DNA from: Lates calcarifer
Taxonomy: Eukaryota > Chordata > Actinopteri > Centropomidae
Direction: 5' to 3'
DNA: 64,000 nucleotides
NCBI RefSeq assembly: GCF_001640805.2
Contig: NC_066844.1
Coordinates: 12,834,543 to 12,898,542, forward strand
Below the pieces are notes generated by a model. It was not told the DNA's origin. It ran no database searches and saw nothing but the letters and a program-made list of their open reading frames with translations. A program made the translations under genes and the position numbers. Positions 42,764 through 57,169 of this stretch are shown piece after piece. The first letter of the stretch is position 1. Each line of letters opens with the position of its first letter.

Positions 42764-45700
42764 AAAATGTCATTAAAATGTAATCACTGTCCAGGGATCA
42801 ATGTTCCATATTAACTCGTTTTTATTCTTTTAAATTCAGTTATTTCTTACAACTGAGTTATCACTACCAGTAATAAAAATCCAGTTAAGTTATTAAAGGA
42901 AATGTCTCACCTCACCTCTTAAACGGTGGCCTACCATGCTTACTGTAGTTTTCCCATGTGGTGAAGGATTATTACTAACACTATCTTCCCGATCTCAGCA
43001 ATCAATTTGGTAAATACAATATTTATCATAACTAACAGAAACAATGGCAAGAACTGCAAGAGTAAGATCCAGGTTGTAATAAAGTGAAAATTGCTTTGAT
43101 AAAGGGTTAGGTTAATGTATGAATCTTATTTACATACAAAAACACATCTCTGGTTCTTTGGTTTGATCCTGATGGGAGCAGATCACATGCACTCTGCCAC
43201 TCCCCACTCCTGCGCTTTAATACAAGCTGTCCTGGTCGATCATAGCAGCCAATTAAATGCTGCGTTCACCTCTGCGTGAGGACAAACATTTAGCATTTGA
43301 TAATGGAAAGCAGCAGTAAATGGAGGAGTGACTGGGGGATAGGTTGGTAAAACACTCCTCAGGACATGGCCACACCTGGCTGCTGCTGCTGCTGCTGCTT
43401 GGAAAATGTAGTAAGGCTGAAATTAGTATGCAAAGCTTTTGTCCACTGAACATGGTGTTTGCAGGATGTGACAAACCGTAATGAACTGAGCAGGGCCCTT
43501 ATCAACCATGCAGAAACTGGGAATGATCACAACGCTCACAACAGTCTGCTGTGGCAGAAAGTGGAATGAAATTATTGCAAAGGGGTAAGAGGCTGAGAGC
43601 AGCAAAGGTATTGCTTTTGTTAATTTTTTTGTTTTTTTGTTGTTGTTTTTTTTTTTGTGAAATCAGAACAGTCCCATACCAAACAAGGCATTTGAAAAAT
43701 ATACTATGTTGGAGGATGTGGGACAGTAATCACAGAGCATATCCTGCCTTGGTGCTGTGGGCAGCATGAAATAATCAGTCACCCTTTCATATTCTGTTGA
43801 ATTTGGTTGCTCTTTTTAGGAAAAGGCTGTAATGCAGGAGAGCATGGCTTACAGGATGCACACCTCTGATGCATACCTTCAATATAAGACAATTGAAATG
43901 ACAATAAGATTTACTTCACTCCCTCTAATAGGTACAGAGATTGATGTGAGCCTCAAAGAGAGAAGCAATCTTTTGCAATCCAATTATGTAAAGCTGGTCG
44001 GCTTCCTTTTCACAGTCTAAGATCAATTGCACAGCAGAGAAAAAGAGATATGATCCACAAGAGGCTGAAGGGCTCTGTTGTATTAACCCAAGTCAGGGAG
44101 AGAAGAGATCAAATAGATAAATAAGTGCAATAATACTGTATGTAACCACTCTAAAATATATTTTTGAGTGTTAATAGTGGGCATATTTACACAAGTTCTG
44201 GCCAACATGACCATGTAAGGAGGTAATATCAGTATTATCATTTTTATGTTTTGTTGTTATTACCTTTTCGGTTAACAGCACAGTTGAGTTGATGACCTTG
44301 TTGATGACAGAAAAAATAATTTATTTCTTTAAATGATGTACTAAATTCACATTGGGTTCAATTTAACCATGGGAAAATACATGGCTGCAGCTTGTCATCC
44401 CCTAGTTGTCAGAAACACAAAGTGTTTTTTTTTCCCCAGAATCTCTAGCAGTTAATGGTGCTAAAACCCTCACACACTTTTTTATTGGGGCACATGCAAC
44501 TGTACCAATCACTCTTCTCTCTTGCTTGTCAGAGCCTGTTGAACAATTTAAGATTTCACACCAAGCCCAATTACTTTGGTGGCAGGACTTATTGGAATGG
44601 AACCGCCGTGATGCAGAACAAGAACCAAAGCAGTTTCTGGTAAAAAGGAATGTCAATCAAACACATGTCGCATGGCGTCAAGGAAGAAATGAAACAAGGT
44701 TGATTCACACCGCTGCCTCACTGCCTTACTCTTAGCACTTTATTGCTAAATGCCCTGCATCTTTGCCGTCTGGTGATACTCTGGCAATGAGAATATTCCT
44801 GCTTTTTAATGAAAAAAAATTCAAGCAATTACATTTATCAACAAAACTACTACTGTTTTTATCTAGACTTTATGATACAGTAACTAATATTTAAGACAGT
44901 GCAGTATGTTTAGTAGCCAATATGGATAGTTAGCTCAAATAAAGTGATACTGTAATATTGTTACACTACCTTTACCATATATCCATCTGTCCATCCATCC
45001 ATCCCTTCTCTAATGTCAAAGCCTCTAACAAGTCACACTATATAAAGAAAATTTCCACTTTACTAGACACAGTATTTAAAAGACACTGGCACGAACAGAG
45101 GGATTGAAATTAATAGATGCCGACATTAAGTTTTCCATGATGGAGCTTGAGAAAAGTAAAGGTTCAACCTAATAAATTACATTTGGCTTTGACACTCATT
45201 AGTCATCACTCATTGCATGTAAAGCAGAGTCTTGTAAACTCAGAGCCCTAGTCAAACAAACTAATCATATTGGAATTATAGTCTAACTTTTTGCAGGTAG
45301 AAACCCCCCTAGTATAATATCCCTATCCTATTACTATTGTTCATGGTACAAAATCCAGCTGCTGCCAAGTTGAGGTAAGGTTAGATGTGAAGACATGCTG
45401 CTATTACAATCACCTGAGCAGGGACAATACATTTATCACAAACATGCATTACTGTAAGTCTGTAACTCTAGAGCACTCTGGTGAGACAGATGATCAGAGG
45501 ATGGAAGCGGGCCAAATAATTCACAAAAATATACAAGAAAATAAAAAGCTGTGTTGTTTATGAACCAGTGCATTGCCTTAGTTATTCAGGTCTTGAATAC
45601 CACATTACCTTGATCATGATCTTGGGGAGCCAGAGCCAATCCCAGAATGTTCTGTGTGTGCCAATCTACCATGTGGCTAATGCACAGAGATTTATACAAT

Positions 45701-47637
45701 GTGATATAAATTGCATGTTGTCAGTATAGTAATATGGTCCAAGCTACAACCTCAGATGACTTCTTGAATCACCTAAGAAATATCAAAGAAATAGACTGAT
45801 ATTCACTTGGAAGCAAAACAACGCTAAGCTAAACAAACTTCATGTAGACAAATCATGGTATAAACTTCATGTGGAAATAGATGGAAGGCAATTTAGAGAG
45901 AAAACAACAACTTTTTCTTCTAAGCAATTAAGTGAACATACAACCTTCTGTAGAAATTATCCTGATCTTTGGAGGTAATATTGTTTGCTTGCAGGCTTGA
46001 GGCAGGTGCAGGTTGTTTTAAATTCCATTGCTAGTCCAGTCCTGTAATTGGATTCGGTAGCACTGAGGCGTCTGTGACCTTTGCTGCGAAGCAGCTTGTT
46101 TAAACTGGAGCTCTTGCAACCTTTGACACCTTTAAGTCCTCAGACAGTCTGATGACAGGTACGATGACAACTCACCTGAGAGGTTAGTTCAGTGATTTGT
46201 AAACCATAGAGCTGGCCCTGTTTGAATTACTGCAAAAACCTAGGACTAACAATACCAATGCAATGCTAATCAATGCAAAAATCAAGGCTCAAGATAATTT
46301 GTGTTTACTAGTCAGTAAACGTAGTCAAATCAAAAGTTTAATTCATTATGCGAAGTTGGAAATTTTAAGAGTCACTTAGATTTATCCTCCGAGGTTTCGC
46401 TGTAAAATCAGAATATGTATTCAGGGATTTCTAGGGCTTCTCTGAAAATTAATTATTAAAGCCTGTCCAGTGCAAATACTAGCAGCAACCTCTCACAGCT
46501 CAAGAGGATTTAACATGCATCACAGTTAATGGCCACCACATGAATGTTTAAATGTTTCAAAAGGTTATGTACCCTGTAGCCTTTTCAAAAGGTTATCCAC
46601 CATGCAGTGTTAAAGCCATCACCTAGAGGAGGTCCTGGAGTAATGCCGCTGTTCTGCTTTGTGTGTCTGGCATCAAACTCAGCTTCATTATTGACCATTT
46701 CACTTTTCCTCAGGACTGAGTTTGAGTACATACCCACCAATAACTTCTTTGAAGTATTAGAGGCATCAGAATTGGCAGCTCAGCACTCTGTTAGGGGTGT
46801 CAGACTCTGAACTGATAGACAAGACTACAGTTCTACACAATCCCTCAAACTCATGCCAAAAAGATCAGGGGTGGAAAATAAGTAACAAAGTACATTTACT
46901 CAAGTTCTGTGCAAAAGATTCTAAAATTCTGTTTTGGTCTTGTCATTAGTAGTGTAGTGTAGATTGATGAAGGAAAAGACTTTTTTTTTTTTATCATAAG
47001 GCTGCAAGGCTGCACACAGCAGCTGTTTTAATTCACTACTCTTCACTTTACTATTCACCTGCATTTCAGGGCACTTTAACCTATTAACAAACAATATAAA
47101 CACAGTCACAACACAGTTGCACTTGTTGTTGAATACATCATCACATCAAATATTGGTTGAAAAATTGGTTAGAAATTAGTAGAATAAAACTGAAATACTT
47201 AACATTAAATGAATGAATGAATCTGTAGCTCCCATCAGCTCTATGGAGCTTTACAGTGAGTCCCCCACCCACACCCCCCTTTACCCCCTTCTCCCTTGAA
47301 CTGAGATGATTAATTTAAAGTTTGTTGCCTGAGCAATTGATAGGCTTTGTTTTCTATACTTGAACTATTAGTTTCTAGGGGTAAAGCATCTAAAGGTGTA
47401 AAGCAGATTCATGGATTTTTCTCTAAATACATTATTTATGTTAGAAAATAGTTCCTGAAAGCATGTGAAAGTCTGTATACTATTTTTTACTGCATTGTAG
47501 AGTTAGACCGTTTGATAGTTTTGAATCAGTTTCATGTTTAGGATTTTATGGGAAACAGTGGCTTGATGATGCACTGGAACCACCACTCGGCATAACCCCA
47601 CCCTGAACACTGTGACTGTTATGAATAGCAGCGCTGC
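42764..47637. other. intronic sequence with minor repeats
   Basis: It contains a (CTG)6 run at about 43380-43397, a 'ccatc' run near 44984-45004 and a patch at 46867-46912 reading 'gggtggaaaataagtaacaaagtacatttactcaag', a sequence I recall as the end of a common fish transposon. No gene is recognised. Confidence 0.5.
46867..46912 (+). repeat. fish transposon end-like sequence
   Basis: 'ggggtggaaaataagtaacaaagtacatttactcaagt' resembles the 'ggtggaaagtaactaagtacatttactcaagtactg' terminus widespread in fish genomes. The opposite end was not identified with confidence. Confidence 0.4.
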
Positions 47638-47645
47638 ATTAGCAT

Positions 47646-48627
47646 CAGGGATGCATGATGTATCGTTTGAGCATCATCATCGCGATGTGCGCATGTGCAA
47701 TAGTCACATTGCAGGACGTGCAATGTTTTCTCTTTTTTTAGAACATGTCAAGTTTTGTTTGGCTTCCGAAGAGCATCTCTGAACCGGCTCCTTGCTCTGC
47801 TCTACTCTGCTCTCTCTCTCTCTTACTCTCACTCTAAGCAGTCAGCTCACAGTCAGCCCCTCCCTCTTATGCACATGCTGTCCCTCACACACCACGCTGA
47901 AGATGAGTGATAAACAAGAGGGAGAGACCGTGAGGGACGATTTAGTCCCCAAAAGAAGGGCAACATCCAAAAAAAAGATGATGTAGACCAAAAGGATGTA
48001 CTGTGCTGACAGTGCCTCGCTGTTGTTGCCGCAACACGAGGTAACACAACAAATCTTTTTGATCCCCTGAGTCGCCATCACAGAGCGCTATATAAATAGT
48101 GCAAAGTAAGAATTTAAACTAATGTTACAACACATAAAATATTCCGGATGTCTTTGCTATTGTGACACCGTGCGACAAAAAGTCCCAACGGCATAGAGAG
48201 ATTATGGACGCCATAACTTTTCACCTTGGAAAAGACATGGTACCAATTTACACAGTTGCAAAAGGGGGGTTTAAAAACATGATCCACTCTTTTGTTTTAA
48301 CTACTTTACTGCTGTTTTACAGGGGGTTGATACAGCTAGTCTTATTTTTTATATTTTAGTTTATTCATTTATATGTTTACTTGTTTACTATATGTTTTAC
48401 AAGGAGATTTTCATTGTTGTATTTTTGTAAACCACTCAGGGGGCTGATGCAGCTGCTCTTTTATTTTTAGATTTTTGTTCTTTTTTTTTTGGTGAATCAA
48501 CCTAATTCTTTCCAAATAGAGCTATTCAAGTCAACTGGTGAGACTTTGTGTATTTTTTAATATCGCAATATGTATTGCAAAAAAAATAAATCGCAGTGTC
48601 AGTTTCTTCCAATATTGTGCAGCCCTA
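47646..48627 (+). mobile_element. non-autonomous hAT element with 8-bp flanking duplication
   Basis: Ends are CAGGGATGCATGATGTATCG on the left and ...CAATATTGTGCAGCCCTA on the right, imperfect inverted repeats of the YAGGGMTGCA type. The flanks ATTAGCAT (47638-47645) and GTTAGCAT (48628-48635) form an 8-bp target duplication with one mismatch, as expected for hAT. Inside are remnants of a BED-finger transposase. The element is 982 bp, far shorter than a complete hAT element, so it is an internally deleted copy. Confidence 0.85.
47903..48300 (+). pseudogene. broken BED-finger hAT transposase fragment
   Basis: A frame opens at 47903 with MSDKQEGETVRDD. After a frame change, 47995-48081 reads as a BED zinc finger: Cys codons at 48004 and 48013 with an in-frame TGA between them, then an ATRGNTTNLF-type helix and the closing His-His pair at 48076-48081. 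A further frame at 48204 reads MDAITFHLGKDMVPIYTV, the segment that follows the finger in ZBED/hAT transposases. The catalytic domain is absent. At least one stop and two frame changes make it non-functional. Confidence 0.8.
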
Positions 48628-48635
48628 GTTAGCAT

Positions 48636-51600
48636 CAGTGCTTCTCCAACTCGACTGCAGGTTATCGTAGGTTTTGCTAGCTAGCTATGCTGTTGTTCCA
48701 CAAATACATCTTCCCTGAATGCCATAAACACCTTGACTGTAGCCTTATTTAAATTTTCAAAGGCATTAATAGGAGGTGGATACATTGATGGAGAGCTGCA
48801 GTGACTGTTTCGCTCCGGTTAGTTTTACAAACTTTCATTTGAGACAACGGGAATTCACTGATAATCCGCTGTCACCTTTGAACTGGGCCAAACTATTCAT
48901 CTCCCTCACCGGTCCTCACCCTCCCATCCTGCCGACATTGCTTACTGTCTGTGTGTATCCTCTTGAAGATGAGGGATCAAACTGGTTAGAGTGAGGCAGT
49001 AACACGCCTGTTGCCATAATAACACACTTGTTATTACTAGCACAAAGTTAGGTTATTATTAGTGAGACATTATTATCCCATATTAATAAACATCAGTAAT
49101 ATGACTGTATTAACAGTGTGACTTGTTTGTTGAGTCCTTGAAAGACAGACAGGCCATTTGATCAACAAAAGTATCATTTCTTCCATATCAATAAGAAATT
49201 GTCCTCAGGCTCTGAACTTGACTCTGGCTCTGGTGGCTCAAACATGAACGGCTGTACAACTCCAAGGCTACTAGTATCCATTTTTCAGGTCGTGGTGCTA
49301 ACAGGATGCTAACAATGTGTTAACTGTCACTGTACTGCAGCGCTCGAGTGGGCATGGTTTCAGCGCCTTCAGAGGACATGCCCCCAATATCTCAGAGGAG
49401 AGAGCGCTCCTTATTTTGTCATGATTTTGAAAACTAATTTTATATATTTGCAGATTTAGTTAACCATTCAAATTTAGCTGAGTGGTTAATAACACATTTG
49501 TCTGTCGTGTGACTAACTCAGAACACCTAAGTATTACTGCTTTACACAGACTTTAATGTACCAGTATCCTGTAGTTACCACTTGTGGCTGCAGAGGTCCC
49601 TGTTGCTCAGCAAAAGTTACACAGTTGTGCTTTAAGTAAAGGATCTAAACCCTTTGACTGTCACGACTACAACTACATTAAGCAAAGATTTTGATGGAAA
49701 AGCTCACTCATCAGCATAGATCAAAACTGCAACATAGGAGAGCATCTGACATCCACTATGAGAGACCCCATAGTTTCCCCGTTAATCTAAATCAAACCCA
49801 TCAGAAGGTTATATTCTTTCTTCCCCCTCAGGAACAATAAATCAAAACTAGCAGAATTAGTAAACAAGAGCAGTGAACACTATGCCCAGAGAAGGCTGGA
49901 CTCATTAACATCTTTTGTTTCTCTTTGCTGTAAAGCATTACAGAGAGAGAGCCTGAGAAAATAAGTCTGCTGTTTGCAGTTTTCTGACAACCATTTACAG
50001 GAATTCAGGCTATGGCAAATTCCCATTTTTTTGCCACCATTTGGAGCTGCCTACATTGGAGACTGCACAGCACAGCTTTGAGTATAACAGTTGTGCAGCA
50101 GTCACGTTTTGTTGGACAGGTGTGGAACATAATGAAAAGGCTTTATCAACATAGGTTTCGTAAGTCATCAAGTTTGCCCAGTGGACATGCAACATATTCC
50201 TAATATTTATAGACAGATCTCTGTTTCAACCTGTATTTCATGCCTTGTAACACTAACAACGTCAACAACAGCGTCAGGAGAGAACTTGCAGATGTCTCTG
50301 TTAGCCTGTAAGGTAAGAACAAGTTTCATCTGTCCAGTCAATAATTGGAGCATGAAGTATTGCATGAAAATGGGAATATTATAGCAATTAGCCTTTTCTG
50401 CAACTAATGTAAACAGCTTAATCAAATGTTATTTATACTCAGAGCGAAACAGTAATTATATTATCATTTGCATATAAACATAATTAATGAAATTTCAAGT
50501 GTCAAGAAATATGATTGTATCAGTGGGTCTGTATTCATATTCATCACGCATAAAAGGACATGTAACACATCATTTTGTACACCATCAGAAACAAGTGCAA
50601 ATGATTCTCTGAAATAACAACAAACAGATTTATCAGCATTCAGCGCCAGATTTCAGCTGGTAATGAGTTTGGACTTTACTTCATCATGCTCCATTAAGGC
50701 TATATAATACATAATAATACATATGTGCAAGAAAGGCGTCTTTGATATGGCTATGTACTCATACAGGATATGTTCTGCAAAGCACTGAAGGTCAGACTTC
50801 ATTTGAATGTAGTCTGCAGCTGTGTTTTGAATATTATTTCTCATTCAGAACAATTGTTCAAATGGGAACAAGAGGCAAATACTTCTTTTAAAACTGTGTT
50901 GTGCTGAATATCATTGAGATGCAGACAGAGACAAACCTTTGGAGACAAATTCCCATTCGACATTTATAGTCCTTGAGAGCATAATGAAATTCTTATCTTT
51001 CTAAACATGCATAGATCTCGATAGAATTAAGAGTTCTTTGCCCAACTGTGTATTTGAGATAGATCTATCAAAACTGCTTGTCATTTTTAACTAATGCTGA
51101 ACTGAGTGCAGCTGAAAGAGAAAAATGTGACAACAAAGACTGACTCAGAGTTGTTAGTAAGCTATAACCTCTCATCCCTTTTTATTAATTTATATCATTT
51201 GACAGTACAAATGATGCACAGTATTCATAACAAAACGATTATTGCCACTCATTTAAAAATCATATAGTATGTAAAGCTAATGTTGATTGCGACTGGTTAA
51301 AATTGATGAAACAGTTTGTAAACAAACTGTTTGTACATCTTTAAGTCATAAAGAATTTTGACATTATCAATAATGAGCAATGGAAGCATGATTACAGTGA
51401 CTATAGAAACAACAAACAAGACTGTGGTTTCATCTGTCCACATTAAGATAAGCTCGAGTGAGAAGTGAGGGGCTTAGGGGAGGCATTCAGAAGGATGCTG
51501 ATTTGAATATGATTAATGGAGGGCCAGGTCTTCAAATCCCATCCAGCTCCCACAGCAAGTCTGCCTCTGATAGGCTACCACTCAAAGTTGCTTCTGCTAT

Positions 51601-52850
51601 CACAGCTCACACTAACCGTCTGTTTCTGCCCAGAGCTCAGGAGGGGGAGATGTCTGTGTGCTGTCTAAGCCCAGATCACAACGTAAAGGGTCAGAGACGC
51701 TCTCTCCAGCTGGACAGGAATCCAGCATCACAGCATCCCTACCAATAAGAGAGGGGAGGCATGAAAGTTCTAACCTGAGACATTCTGCTGTTTTGTTGCC
51801 CTCTATTCAGCCTTCACCGAGTTCATAAAAGCTTCTACATTTTCTGTTCAAAACACCCAAAATCTGATAGCTGTTCCATGGCAAAAATCTGCTGGGACAG
51901 GAAATTATTCCTCTATCATAGCTGTTGCATTTGAATAAATAAAAAAACTAGACAGTTGGTAGACAGAGAGAATTAAGTGCAACACATACTGACCACAGTC
52001 AATGTGGTCACATACCATTGTGATCAATCGTAGAACTGGTGCCATTTGAAGGCATCAATTGATGTCCATAGCACACACCTGATATGCTGCACATACAGGC
52101 AGAGGTATCAGGATGCAGCAGCTGGAATGTGTAGATCTGAAGTGCAAAGGTCAAATTACTGTTTTTAACACCTGTAACACCTCAATAAAAATATTGATTA
52201 TAGTATTGATATGGGTGATCCTGGTCATGTTCTTTCTTGTATGTGAGATGGACAGAAACAGAAAGATGGACTGAAAATGTGCTGACCTGCCTCTGTAGAA
52301 AGCCTTAGGACTAGGGTTGGGAGATACATTAAGATTTTTCAACCAGCCACTATCAGTCCAGTCCAACGGCGAGGTGTGTGTGCTGCTGCTATTTCAGTGA
52401 AATTTGCCTTCACTTTATTGTCTTAATGTGAAAATCTAATTTTACTGAAACATTACAGCCTATAGGCTATTCTTCAGTTAAACAAAATAAATCACCTTGA
52501 GATCTTTAATAAACACTAAGCTTAGACAGGTGAACAGCTCTCCTACATTATTTGAAAAAGAGTCCTGTGCCATCAGAGGAAGGACACCTCCACTTGCAGC
52601 TTCCAAATGAATAAACAGGTAGGGATAACATATGCTGTTAAATGACCAGGGTGCACAACCGCACATACAGTTTTTGGTCTGGTTCTCAAATATGATTGAT
52701 GAATTGATGTTGTTTTTCAGCACCAGTCAATTGGACAGCAACAATTAAAGATGCCTCAACTGTCAATTAATCACTGATCTGTTTTGTAAAAGACAGAACT
52801 ACCTCTAACAAGAGCTAATATTAACTCCAGTTACCAGTTCCTATTAATGC
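48636..52850. other. intronic sequence; left part perhaps an older repeat
   Basis: About 48636-49640 has a character unlike the AT-rich surroundings (for example 'gctagctagctatgctg', 'actgctttacacagactttaat') and may be an older repeat into which the hAT copy inserted; this is only an impression. A short hairpin (9-bp arms) lies at about 51312-51331. No gene is recognised from 49640 on. Confidence 0.4.
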
Positions 52851-52852
52851 AC

Positions 52853-52881
52853 ACTTTGAATTGTGCTTTACAATTCAAAGT
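52853..52881. repeat. hairpin with 12-bp perfect arms
   Basis: ACTTTGAATTGT, a five-base loop GCTTT, then the exact reverse complement ACAATTCAAAGT. No following T tract or gene context suggests a function. Confidence 0.8.
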
Positions 52882-54281
52882 TAACCAAGTTCTTCAAGGA
52901 GGCAGACGATTAAATCAGCAGAGTAAAATATAAAAAGCCACAGTACAGCCCACATCACTAAGTTTCATATCACTACCTAATTCACAAGAAATCTCAATGA
53001 TATTGTCATGCCACCTTCTGGTGATGCTTAAAAACATAAAAACATCAACAGTCAACAAATGTTGTGAAAGTGGCTGATTGTTCTTGGTTTAACATCTAAA
53101 AAAATGTGTCCATTTGAACTTATTCAGCCACAATCTTGTCATATTATTTCTGATAGCACTGAACAGAAAACATCAACATCTAAAAACAAGAAAAGGGGGA
53201 GTGATCTGGCTTACTGTGAGCAATGGAAACATGAAGAAGACCAGCACACTTGGGACACTGTGAAGCATACAAAATATGAGCATGTTTTTGTCATTCCAGG
53301 GAGCACGTCATTTGCAATAAAATTGTGGCTCATTGCAAACATTGTAAGATGATCAAATTTATTGGTTTGCCTTCACTACATGTTTGGTAGATTTATTTTA
53401 ATCTCAGTATGCTGAACTGACAGCAGCTCACAGAAATGCAGCAACGTTGTGGGAAAGCTAAGCCAGTTCCCCACTTTCTCATTTGATGTTATCCCATCTC
53501 ATCCCATCTGGCTCATGCAGTCCAATATGTGCATATTCAAATATGAACTAGCCTTTGGACATCTGCAATCACATCTCTTGCTTTCTGTATTAAATTTTTA
53601 TTTCCTCAGCACCTTAAAAGCTAAGCATTAGTATCGGCTGAGGGTGTATTTTGCAAAGATTACGTGGACAGGCTGGTTTGACCATATGCAAAAAAGCTCT
53701 GCAGCAAGGCATTCTCATATGATGAATGTCCACTGCTGCATGATTTTATTCCACGATTGGACAAACCTCAGATTTCCATGTGCAGCACAAGCACAGACCA
53801 GACAAACAAAACAACCTGCTATGACAGGGAACTTTAAACATTACAATCTCTGTCAATCCTGACACTTGGAGAAAAAGGATTGCACCAGAATAAAGTAGAA
53901 AATGCAGTCAACTGAAACTCAGTCTGTAAGTCCACAACTGCAAATACAAAACAACTTAAAACACATAGCTGAGCATGATTGTCAGTGTAATAAGCAGTTT
54001 TAACTGTCTTGGAAGGTTGATAACACAGGCCAATGTCAATCAGGCGCATTCTTATGATTATTAACTACTTCAGGAGCCTGTTAACTTTCAAGCTTGGTCA
54101 AACATAATTTGATCATATGAATTTTATTTTTTTCCTTTTCTCTTAAATCTTTAAATCTTTCTTTATTTCATTTTCTTTTTTCTAGGCTAGAAGCACTATA
54201 CATGAAGTTGTATTCATCTCTATATCATTAGAACCAAGTGCAAAAATATAGGAAAAAAAAGAGAGGGGGGCACTGGTAGAA

Positions 54282-54330
54282 TCTGTTTCCGCTCTTTGTG
54301 CTACGCTAAGCTAACTGGCTGCAACATCAT
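54282..54330 (+). repeat. fish interspersed repeat fragment
   Basis: 'ctgtttccgctctttgtgctacgctaagctaactggctgc' closely resembles a phrase common in fish repeats ('gtttccagtctttatgctaagctaagctaaccggctgct'). This rests on memory of the pattern; the family is not assigned. Confidence 0.45.
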
Positions 54331-55129
54331 GTTGAGTATGGAGAAAATAATCAGTCTTTGCAGGAAGGGAGAATAAACATATCACACATAAAATACACTA
54401 TGAACTACTTCAAGGCACAAGCTGAGACTTTTGGAGCAGTCCTCACAGTCCCCTGACCTGAACATCTGTGTGTGTAGATATTAAACTTGCTGTGTGTGCA
54501 GAACAGACTAAACATACATCAGAGCCTGAAGTGATTTGCAGGAAAGGTGGGTGGAAATTCCTAAAACAAGAACAGAAAGACTTAGCTACTCTTATGATAA
54601 GTGTTTGCAGGTTATGACCCTGTTTAAACAACAAGAGTTTTGCTAGATTACACTGGAACCCAGTTTCAAAACTTTGCATTTTCAGGCCCCCAAAATGCAG
54701 TTGCTTTGTGAATGAAACGCCAAACAACAACAAAGGTTTAGCATTTTATGCAAAAAGTGTTGTTTTGTAAACAGGGCCTGTGATATCTTACAAACGGGGT
54801 GTTACTATGCATGGACTTATTAGTGTCCCCAAACTTTTGTTCATGGCGGCACAATTACTGTTACTGTTTTTCTATTGTTAAATTTTCTTTACAAACATCA
54901 CAAAAATCACATTTTCTTTACTTTATATCACAAAAATCATCATAATATGAACTTTGCTCAGGATGCACTTTTGCATACAACTGTGCACGATAATACTACC
55001 ATTGTCTTTTTTTTGGGTTTCTTCCTCTTCTTCAGGTTATTTTTATTTTCTATGTTATGTAAGAATTTAAATCTGTGTTTGTCTTTTTATATTTCTTATG
55101 TCCCTTTTATATTTGGTCTTAATGCATTT
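54331..55129. other. intronic sequence, nothing recognised
   Basis: AT-rich. A T-rich stretch before 55130 may be the UTR of the LINE whose tail follows. Confidence 0.45.
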
Positions 55130-55202
55130 CTATGTTTTATATAAAGCACAGTGAATTACCTTGTTGTTGAAATGTGCTATACAAACCAGCTTGCCTCGCC
55201 TC
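55130..55202 (+). repeat. LINE 3' tail
   Basis: 'ataaagcacagtgaattaccttgttgttgaaatgtgctatacaaa' followed by a short 'cttgcctcgcctc' run matches the style of fish LINE 3' ends ('...gaaatgtgctatataaataaacttgccttgcc'). The coding part is not seen upstream. Confidence 0.6.
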
Positions 55203-57169
55203 AGTGTCTTTCATATCAGGCGCTGTTGTAGCAGGAAACACACTGGTGTAACTAATAACATTAACGATGGCTCTGTTCCATTAAATGTTTCATTAGTTAA
55301 CGTCATCATTAACTATATTACGTACACATATGTATTTCCTGTTTTGACACATGAAGATGTCAACTGTGAAAAAGACACACTTTGAAGTAAGGCACAGCCC
55401 AACAACCACTGCCATCACTGCCACATGGGGATAAGGTCAGAGAATGGTGGAGTGTTCCTTTAAGGGAGAACAGCTTTACCTTAACAGTATCAGTATGGTG
55501 ACTGCTGAGTCTTATCTTCTAGCTCATGTCACTTTAGAGACATCAAAGGCAATGTCAGCAGAGAGCATGTCATCCCTATCAAGCCATACATGCATTAAGG
55601 TCAGACTTGACAGTCAACATCCTTCAGCTGCTGAACTGATCCAACCTGCAAACAAGAGATGACTGAGACTTGTCTCAGCTCTGCTCACATTACCCAATCT
55701 GCACTACGCTGAGCACAGTGCAAACAAATTGAAGCAAATAACTATCCGAATCAATTTATCAAACAGCACCACAATCACAGAATGACTTATAGTAAACATT
55801 AATTTCTTTATTTTCAAATCCTTCATGGTCATCTTTCAAGGTGAGACTCCCTTACAGTGTCTCTCTTTTAAGAGTAGCTGTGTCGTTGCTGCTGTACATG
55901 AACAAAGAAAAAGTTTTTATAACATATCATTCCCAATAACAAGAATTATTATTCATGTTTGTGCCATGATTGGATAACACGGTTGTTTATATTGTTACGT
56001 TCAAGTACCTACTGCACCATGTGGTCAAGATGTAAAAATGTTCTGACCTAGTGTATTCATTTCACTTAACCATCTGGCTGCTCTGTGCTGCAAGGTCATT
56101 TTTCATCCCCCTTCCCTCTTAGCCTCTTGTCCAATTGTAATATAATCACTAATGTTTGACCACTAATGCTATTTCGGAGTGGGTCACAAAGTTGATGATA
56201 AAATCATCTTGGTTGAAAGGACTTGTATTCAGCAGTCTTATTTTTATTTTCTGCAAGCCTTAGGTTGAGTCAAGAACATGTCCAGCTTTGCACAACTGCC
56301 ACAGCAATGAATGTCAAGGAAAGAAATGAGGCATTAGTTTGCTACACAAGCTTTGTCACTGCTCCACATCTCCACATCTTATACCTGATATCAACAGAAA
56401 TGTATGTGGTGGATTCACAGTTAACATAACAATATGACCAGCGAACAATAGAAAACTATATAAAGCCTCACAACACAGCCAAAATGTGCAAACGCATACT
56501 GAGAGAAGACATTTTCTGGCTTGACGGAGATAAAACAAACCATGCTGGTCATGTTTCTGCTTGTGAGATTTATCACTTGGCAGACTGACATCAATACTTT
56601 GGGATTTCTTTGTAAAACAAAAACAAATGAGAAAATTCGACCTTGTTAGTGTTTGCTACAGTTTTGACATGAAAAAAAAACACATAAACAGGCTTACTAA
56701 AGGCATTCAAGACAGGGCCACTGTAGAGTCTTTCCAGGTGCAGACTGACAGAGTCATATTTGTGCTTTGGCAGAAGTACAACTTTGATTTCATTTGTTAC
56801 CTAGAAATGTTATTATTAGTAAAACAAATGTGTGTTATTGTTTTCTGTAACCCAAACAAGAGTTGCAGTTGCATTTTTTCATCCATCTCCTGCACATCTG
56901 ATGGAAGAGATTTTTTTTTAAATAATCTGGCTGTCTACACTACTTAGTGGCTCACATCTTACATTACATACATTATATATGTTGTTATACACATACATAA
57001 CCAAAGTTGATTTTTAACACTCAAGTCCATTTTCTTCTGTTTCAGTAACTACAGTGATACAGCACTTGGAGCACTGCCAAAACATGGACCTGCACTCAAT
57101 ACTGAGTGTAATATGTTGATGCACAGTATTGAGTCTCTCTACCAAGGCATACGATGCCCATTTTTTGTA
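55203..57169. other. intronic sequence, nothing recognised
   Basis: AT-rich, no coding similarity, short frames only. Confidence 0.5.
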
